Positions 6,295-9,179 of a DNA stretch of 9,179 nucleotides are shown here, piece after piece (position 1 is the stretch's first letter; each line of letters opens with the position of its first letter). The notes beneath the pieces are model-generated. The model saw only the letters and a list, made by a program, of their open reading frames with translations, made no database searches and was not told where the DNA came from. The translations under genes and the position numbers were made by a program. This stretch comes from Burkholderiales bacterium (GTDB taxonomy: Bacteria; Pseudomonadota; Gammaproteobacteria; Burkholderiales; Usitatibacteraceae): NCBI GenBank assembly GCA_017880705.1, contig JADGRS010000101.1, positions 1 through 9,179 on the forward strand, given 5' to 3'.

Positions 6295-7128
6295 ATGGAC
6301 GTCATCCACACCGTCGCCGATCTTCGCAAGCGCCTGAAGCGCGAGCCGTCGATCGCGCTCGTTCCCACGATGGGCAACCTCCACCCGGGCCACATCGCGC
6401 TGGTGGCGCTCGCGCACGAGCACGGCAAGTGCGTGGTCGCGACGATCTTCGTGAATCGCCTGCAGTTCGAGCCCGGCGGCGATTTCGATCGCTACCCGCG
6501 CACGCTCGCGCGCGACGCGCAGATGCTCGAGGGGGCCGGCTGCCACGTGGTGTTCGCCCCGGACGAGAAGGAGATGTATCCCGAGCCGCAGAGGGTGCAC
6601 GTGACGCCGCCGGCCGTGGCGGAGAAGCTCGAGGGCGATTTTCGCCCGGGGCATTTCCAGGGCGTGTGCACCGTGGTCTCGAAGCTCTTCAACGTGACGA
6701 CCCCGCACGCGGCGATCTTCGGCAAGAAGGACTACCAGCAGCTGCGCGTCATCCGCGCGCTGGAGCGGCAGCTCGAATTCGGCATCGAGATCGTCGGGGC
6801 CGAGACCGTGCGCGAGCCCGACGGCCTCGCGATGTCGTCGCGCAACGGCTATCTGTCGGCCGAAGATCGCGCGAAGGCGCCGCAGCTGAATCGCGAGCTG
6901 GTGAAGGTGAAGGCCGCGATCGAGGCGGGATCCCATCGCCTGCACCGCCACGAGGAGATGGCCGCCGCCGATCTCGCGATGGCGGGGTGGAGGGTCGATT
7001 ACGTCGCGGTGCGAAGCCAGGCGACGCTCGGGGCGCCCGGCGCGCACGACAAGGAGCTGGTAGTGCTCGGCGCCGCTTGGCTGGGCAAGACGCGACTGAT
7101 CGACAACCTGGAGATCAAGATCGGATGA
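6295..7128 (+). CDS. panC: Pantoate--beta-alanine ligase (pantothenate synthetase)
   Basis: PanC condenses pantoate with beta-alanine through a pantoyl-adenylate to form pantothenate. The 277-residue protein shows the nucleotidyltransferase signatures: LVPTMGNLHPGHIALV (22-37) with the HIGH-like HPGH (30-33), IFVNRLQFEP (51-60), DFDRYPRTL (63-71), FRPGHFQGVCTVVSKLFN (116-133), FGKKDYQQL (142-150), and the KMSKS-like MSSRNGYL (180-187). FVNRLQF has Arg where Escherichia coli has Pro; I recall this variant as common in betaproteobacteria. The start at ATG 6295 is preceded by GGAGG (6278-6282), a rather long 12 nt away. The stop overlaps the start of the following solute-binding protein gene (ATGA). 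No panD or panE is in the window, so beta-alanine and ketopantoate reduction must be served elsewhere. Confidence 0.96.
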   Translation: MDVIHTVADLRKRLKREPSIALVPTMGNLHPGHIALVALAHEHGKCVVATIFVNRLQFEPGGDFDRYPRTLARDAQMLEGAGCHVVFAPDEKEMYPEPQRVHVTPPAVAEKLEGDFRPGHFQGVCTVVSKLFNVTTPHAAIFGKKDYQQLRVIRALERQLEFGIEIVGAETVREPDGLAMSSRNGYLSAEDRAKAPQLNRELVKVKAAIEAGSHRLHRHEEMAAADLAMAGWRVDYVAVRSQATLGAPGAHDKELVVLGAAWLGKTRLIDNLEIKIG

Positions 7129-8111
7129 AGAGGAATCTCGGATCGATTCGCACGGCTTGCGCGATCGCGCTTGCCGCCCTGCTGCCCGCGGCGAGCGTGT
7201 TCGCGGACGATTCCTATCCGGCGAAGCCGATCAAGCTCACGGTGCCGTTTCCTCCGGCGGGTGGCACCGACTTGCTGTCGCGCGCGCTCGCCCAGTCGAT
7301 CACGACGAACACGAAATGGGTGATCGTGATCGACAACCGCCCCGGGGCCGGCGGCAACATCGGCCTCGACGCGGTGGCGAAGTCCCCGGCCGACGGATAC
7401 GCGATCGCGATGGGGCAGACGGCGAACCTCGCGGTGAACCCCGCCCTCTACCCCTCGATGCCCTTCGATCCGCTCAGGGATTTCGAGCCGATCGCGCTCG
7501 TGTCGACGCAGCCGTTGATCCTCGTCGTCGCGGCGAGCTCGCCCTACAAGTCGTTGCAGGATCTCGTGGCGGCGGCGAAGGCGAAGCCCGGCCAGCTCAA
7601 CATGGGCTCGCCCGGCAGCGGCACCATCGGCCACATCGGCGGCGAGCTTTTCCAGCGCCGCGCCGGCGTGAAATTCGCGCACATTCCCTACAAGGGCGCG
7701 GGCCCGGCGATCACCGATCTCATGGGCGGCAGCGTCGATCTCTATTTCGGCAACTCGCAGTCGGTCGATGCGCTCGTGAAGGGCGGGCGCATTCGCGCGC
7801 TGGCGGTCACCTCGCCCAAGCGGCTGAAGAACCTGCCCGACGTGTCGACGATCGCCGAATCGGGCTATCCCGGCTTCGAGGCGGCGACGTGGAGCGGGCT
7901 GGTCGCGCCGAAGGGAACGCCGAAGGCCATCGTAGATCGCTTGAACGCCGAGGCGAACAAGGCGCTGAGGAATCCCGAGATGCTCGCTAAGCTCGACGCC
8001 GACGGCAGCGAGGCCCTCGGCGGCTCGCCGCAGCGCTTCGCCGACTTCCTCAAGGCCGAGAACGCGAAGTGGGGCGCCATCATCAAGGACGCGGGCATCA
8101 AGCTCGAGTAG
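7125..8111 (+). CDS. Bug/TctC-family tripartite tricarboxylate transporter substrate-binding protein
   Basis: This is a 328-residue periplasmic binding protein. Residues 1-27 are a signal peptide (MKRNLGSIRT, a hydrophobic core, then SVFA|DD). The mature protein starts with SYPAKPIKLTVPFPPAGGTD (30-49) and continues with VIDNRPGAGGNIGLDAVAKS (68-87), PYKSLQDLVAAAKAKPGQLN (140-159) and HIPYKGAGPAITDLMGG (186-202), all hallmarks of the Bug (TctC, PF03401) fold. It ends with the usual helix FADFLKAENAKWGAIIKDAGI (305-325). Bug proteins bind small carboxylates, amino acids or pyridines and may work with TctAB-type membrane partners or as orphans. No membrane partner is seen here. The ATG at 7125 overlaps the panC stop by 4 nt, with GGAG (7110-7113) 11 nt upstream, so it is translated with the pantothenate genes. 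The ligand cannot be assigned. Confidence 0.94.
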   Translation: MKRNLGSIRTACAIALAALLPAASVFADDSYPAKPIKLTVPFPPAGGTDLLSRALAQSITTNTKWVIVIDNRPGAGGNIGLDAVAKSPADGYAIAMGQTANLAVNPALYPSMPFDPLRDFEPIALVSTQPLILVVAASSPYKSLQDLVAAAKAKPGQLNMGSPGSGTIGHIGGELFQRRAGVKFAHIPYKGAGPAITDLMGGSVDLYFGNSQSVDALVKGGRIRALAVTSPKRLKNLPDVSTIAESGYPGFEAATWSGLVAPKGTPKAIVDRLNAEANKALRNPEMLAKLDADGSEALGGSPQRFADFLKAENAKWGAIIKDAGIKLE

Positions 8112-8128
8112 GGCGGCGGAGCGCCGTC
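8112..8128 (+). other. Hairpin just after the Bug gene stop
   Basis: An inverted repeat GGCGGCG-gag-CGCCGTC directly follows the TAG stop. The stem has seven pairs, one of them G-U, and a three-base loop. It lacks a downstream T tract (the next bases are ATACAATG), so it does not meet the usual criteria for an intrinsic terminator. It may still protect or define the 3' end of the long upstream transcript. Confidence 0.4.
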
Positions 8129-8129
8129 A

Positions 8130-8135
8130 TACAAT
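8130..8135 (+). promoter_or_regulatory. Putative -10 box for the SMP-30-like gene
   Basis: TACAAT matches the sigma-70 -10 consensus at 5 of 6 positions. It ends 6 nt before the ATG at 8142, so transcription would start at or next to the start codon and give a leaderless or nearly leaderless message. That fits the lack of a convincing ribosome binding site close to this ATG. No good -35 box lies 16-18 nt upstream, where the hairpin and the end of the Bug gene are found. Confidence 0.35.
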
Positions 8136-8141
8136 GCAGCG

Positions 8142-9050
8142 ATGTGGAATCTCTCCTTCACGCCACCGCAAGTGATCGAGGCGCGGGTCCTGACGCGCCT
8201 TCCCGATTCCTTTCGCAAGAAGCGCCGCACCGAGTGGTGCGACGCGAACAAGCCCGGCCACGAGATCGACAGCTTCCTCGAGGGCCCGTCGTTCGATCGC
8301 GCGGGCAACCTCTGCGTGACCGACATTCCGTTCGGGCGGATCTTCCGCATCTCGCCCGCGCTCGAATGGACGCTGGTCGCCGAGTACGACGGTTGGCCCA
8401 ACGGCATCGCGATCCATCGCGACGGCTCGCTGTGGATCGCCGACTATCGGCGCGGGCTTCTGCGTCATTCCCGCGAAGGCGGGACCCCGGAGGCGATTCT
8501 CGGCCACCGCAACAGCGAGTCCTTCAAGGGATTGAACGACCTCACCTTCGACCGCGACGGCAACTGCTATTTCACCGACCAGGGCCAGACGGGAATGCAC
8601 GACCCGAGCGGCCGCGTGTATCGATTGCGAACCACGGGACAGCTCGACCTGTTGATCGCGGGAATTCCGAGCCCGAACGGCATTGCGCTCGACACGTTGG
8701 GCAAGGTTCTCTTCGTCGCCGTGACGCGCGCGAACCAGGTGTGGCGCGGTCCGTTGCTTTCCGACGGCTCCGTCACGAAGGTCGGCGCCTTCCGGACGTT
8801 CTTCGGAACGAGCGGCCCCGATGGCATGGCGGTCGACGTCGACGACCGCCTGGTCGTCGCCCACGCGAGCCTGGGCGGCGCGTTCGTCCTCGACGCGCGC
8901 GGCGAGGTGACGCACTTCGTGAAGAGCCCCGCGGGTTCGACCGTCACCAACGTCGCATATCGCCCCGGCACCTCGACGCTGGTGATGACCGAATCGGAGA
9001 CGGGGACGATCCTCGAAGTGCAGATGCCTGCAGCCGGAATGCCGTTGTAA
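8142..9050 (+). CDS. SMP-30/gluconolactonase/LRE family protein (beta-propeller lactonase-like)
   Basis: This 302-residue protein is predicted to be a six-bladed beta-propeller without signal peptide or membrane segment. SMP-30 family members hydrolyse sugar lactones such as gluconolactone using one divalent metal. The candidate metal-site residues are in place: Glu47 in FLEGPSFD (45-52), Asn132 in KGLNDLTFD (129-137), Asn179 in PSPNGIALD (177-184) and Asp227 in SGPDGMAVD (224-232). Blade repeats are visible as DRDGNCYFTDQG (137-148), HRDGSLWIADY (92-102) and DVDDRLVVAH (232-241). The actual substrate is unknown, and neighbouring Bug binding proteins fit sugar-acid or carboxylate catabolism. 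The ATG at 8142 is the first in frame and gives full family length. Residues 109-116 (HSREGGTP) are encoded by a REP-like repeat. The gene is 30 bp from the Bug gene, convergent with another Bug gene, and may be transcribed separately. Confidence 0.9.
   Translation: MWNLSFTPPQVIEARVLTRLPDSFRKKRRTEWCDANKPGHEIDSFLEGPSFDRAGNLCVTDIPFGRIFRISPALEWTLVAEYDGWPNGIAIHRDGSLWIADYRRGLLRHSREGGTPEAILGHRNSESFKGLNDLTFDRDGNCYFTDQGQTGMHDPSGRVYRLRTTGQLDLLIAGIPSPNGIALDTLGKVLFVAVTRANQVWRGPLLSDGSVTKVGAFRTFFGTSGPDGMAVDVDDRLVVAHASLGGAFVLDARGEVTHFVKSPAGSTVTNVAYRPGTSTLVMTESETGTILEVQMPAAGMPL
8464..8484 (+). repeat. REP-like inverted repeat embedded in the coding sequence
   Basis: The stretch begins GTCATTCCCGCGAAGGCGGG and contains the perfect inverted repeat TCCCGC-gaag-GCGGGA (8469-8484). 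It resembles a dispersed intergenic repeat found in many proteobacterial genomes, whose reverse frame reads as the familiar PAFAGMT peptide. Here the minus-strand reading indeed gives PAFAGMT. In the plus frame it encodes HSREGG in an inter-blade loop of the SMP-30-like protein, without a frameshift. The resemblance is from memory and was not searched. Confidence 0.55.
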
Positions 9051-9080
9051 TTTTTATTGCGTACCTGACACCAATTTTTA
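9049..9080. repeat. AT-rich spacer bounded by AATTTTTA direct repeats between convergent genes
   Basis: AATTTTTA occurs at 9049-9056 and again at 9073-9080, flanking TTGCGTACCTGACACC. Each copy overlaps the stop codon of one of the two convergent genes. Base composition changes sharply from the G/C-rich surroundings. The core reads GGTGTCAGGTACGC on the minus strand, which resembles short dispersed repeats I remember from other proteobacterial intergenic regions. It may be a mini repeat element or act as a simple bidirectional transcription end; no convincing hairpin plus T tract is present. Confidence 0.4.
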
Positions 9081-9179
9081 CTGGGGGGTGATTCCCGCGT
9101 CGCGGACGACCTTCACCCAGCGCACGTTCTCCGCGCGCATGAAGTTGCCGAACTCGGCGGGAGACATGAGCTTGATCTC
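9078..9179 (-). CDS. Bug/TctC-family substrate-binding protein, C-terminal 33 residues (cut by window edge)
   Basis: Reading leftward from the window edge, 33 codons are open up to a TAA at 9080-9078. They encode EIKLMSPAEF, then GNFMRAENVRWVKVVRDAGI, then TPQ. This matches the C-terminal helix and end of the Bug protein at 7125-8111 (SPQRFADFLKAENAKWGAIIKDAGIK), including the spacing of the AEN..W and DAGI elements, so it is almost surely the end of another Bug-family periplasmic binding protein. The gene converges on the SMP-30-like gene with a 27-bp gap. Nothing can be said about its start, signal peptide or ligand from this window. Confidence 0.82.
   Translation of the reverse strand, partial: EIKLMSPAEFGNFMRAENVRWVKVVRDAGITPQ

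Noticed and set aside
8069..9091. Plus-strand open frame of about 340 codons overlapping the SMP-30-like gene
   Set aside because: Arg-rich out-of-frame reading of the lactonase gene; the 8142-9050 frame carries all family motifs.

Overview
The window looks like a piece of chromosome from a high-GC betaproteobacterium (Burkholderiales/Nitrosomonadales type). The evidence is strongly G/C-biased third codon positions in every gene, the gene order hda - HAD phosphatase - pcnB - folK - deoxynucleoside kinase - panB - panC, which I recognise as a betaproteobacterial housekeeping cluster, and Bug/TctC-type solute-binding proteins, which are greatly expanded in that class. The lineage is inferred from gene content and was not tested against a database.

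Left block, minus strand (1-1612): nadA (quinolinate synthase, NAD biosynthesis) is followed 2 bp after its stop codon by a small secreted Cys-containing peptide gene of the DUF2282 family. A second, paralogous copy follows 67 bp further on and runs off the left edge. DUF2282 proteins are the precursors of bufferins, copper-binding ribosomal peptides modified by a DUF692-family (MNIO) enzyme. The maturation genes, if present, would lie just outside the left edge. This tandem pair, apparently co-transcribed with an Fe-S enzyme gene, is the most interesting part of the window.

Central block, plus strand (1711-8111): after a 98-bp divergent spacer comes one compact unit of eight genes. hda, the HAD phosphatase gene, pcnB, folK and the deoxynucleoside kinase gene are linked by four consecutive 4-nt start/stop overlaps. 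panB and panC follow after gaps of 8 and 29 bp, and a Bug-family periplasmic binding protein gene overlaps the panC stop by 4 nt. The unit joins replication-initiation control (Hda), RNA polyadenylation (PcnB), folate synthesis (FolK), deoxynucleoside salvage and pantothenate/CoA synthesis (PanB uses methylene-tetrahydrofolate, a product of the folate pathway).

Right block (8112-9179): an SMP-30/gluconolactonase-like gene has its own -10-like sequence, placed so that its message would be nearly leaderless. It carries an in-frame copy of a REP-like inverted repeat. After its stop there is a tiny AT-rich spacer bounded by AATTTTTA direct repeats, then the C-terminal end of a second, convergent Bug-family gene that runs off the right edge.

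No tRNA, rRNA, CRISPR array, insertion sequence or prophage gene was seen, and no gene-free stretch exceeds 100 bp.
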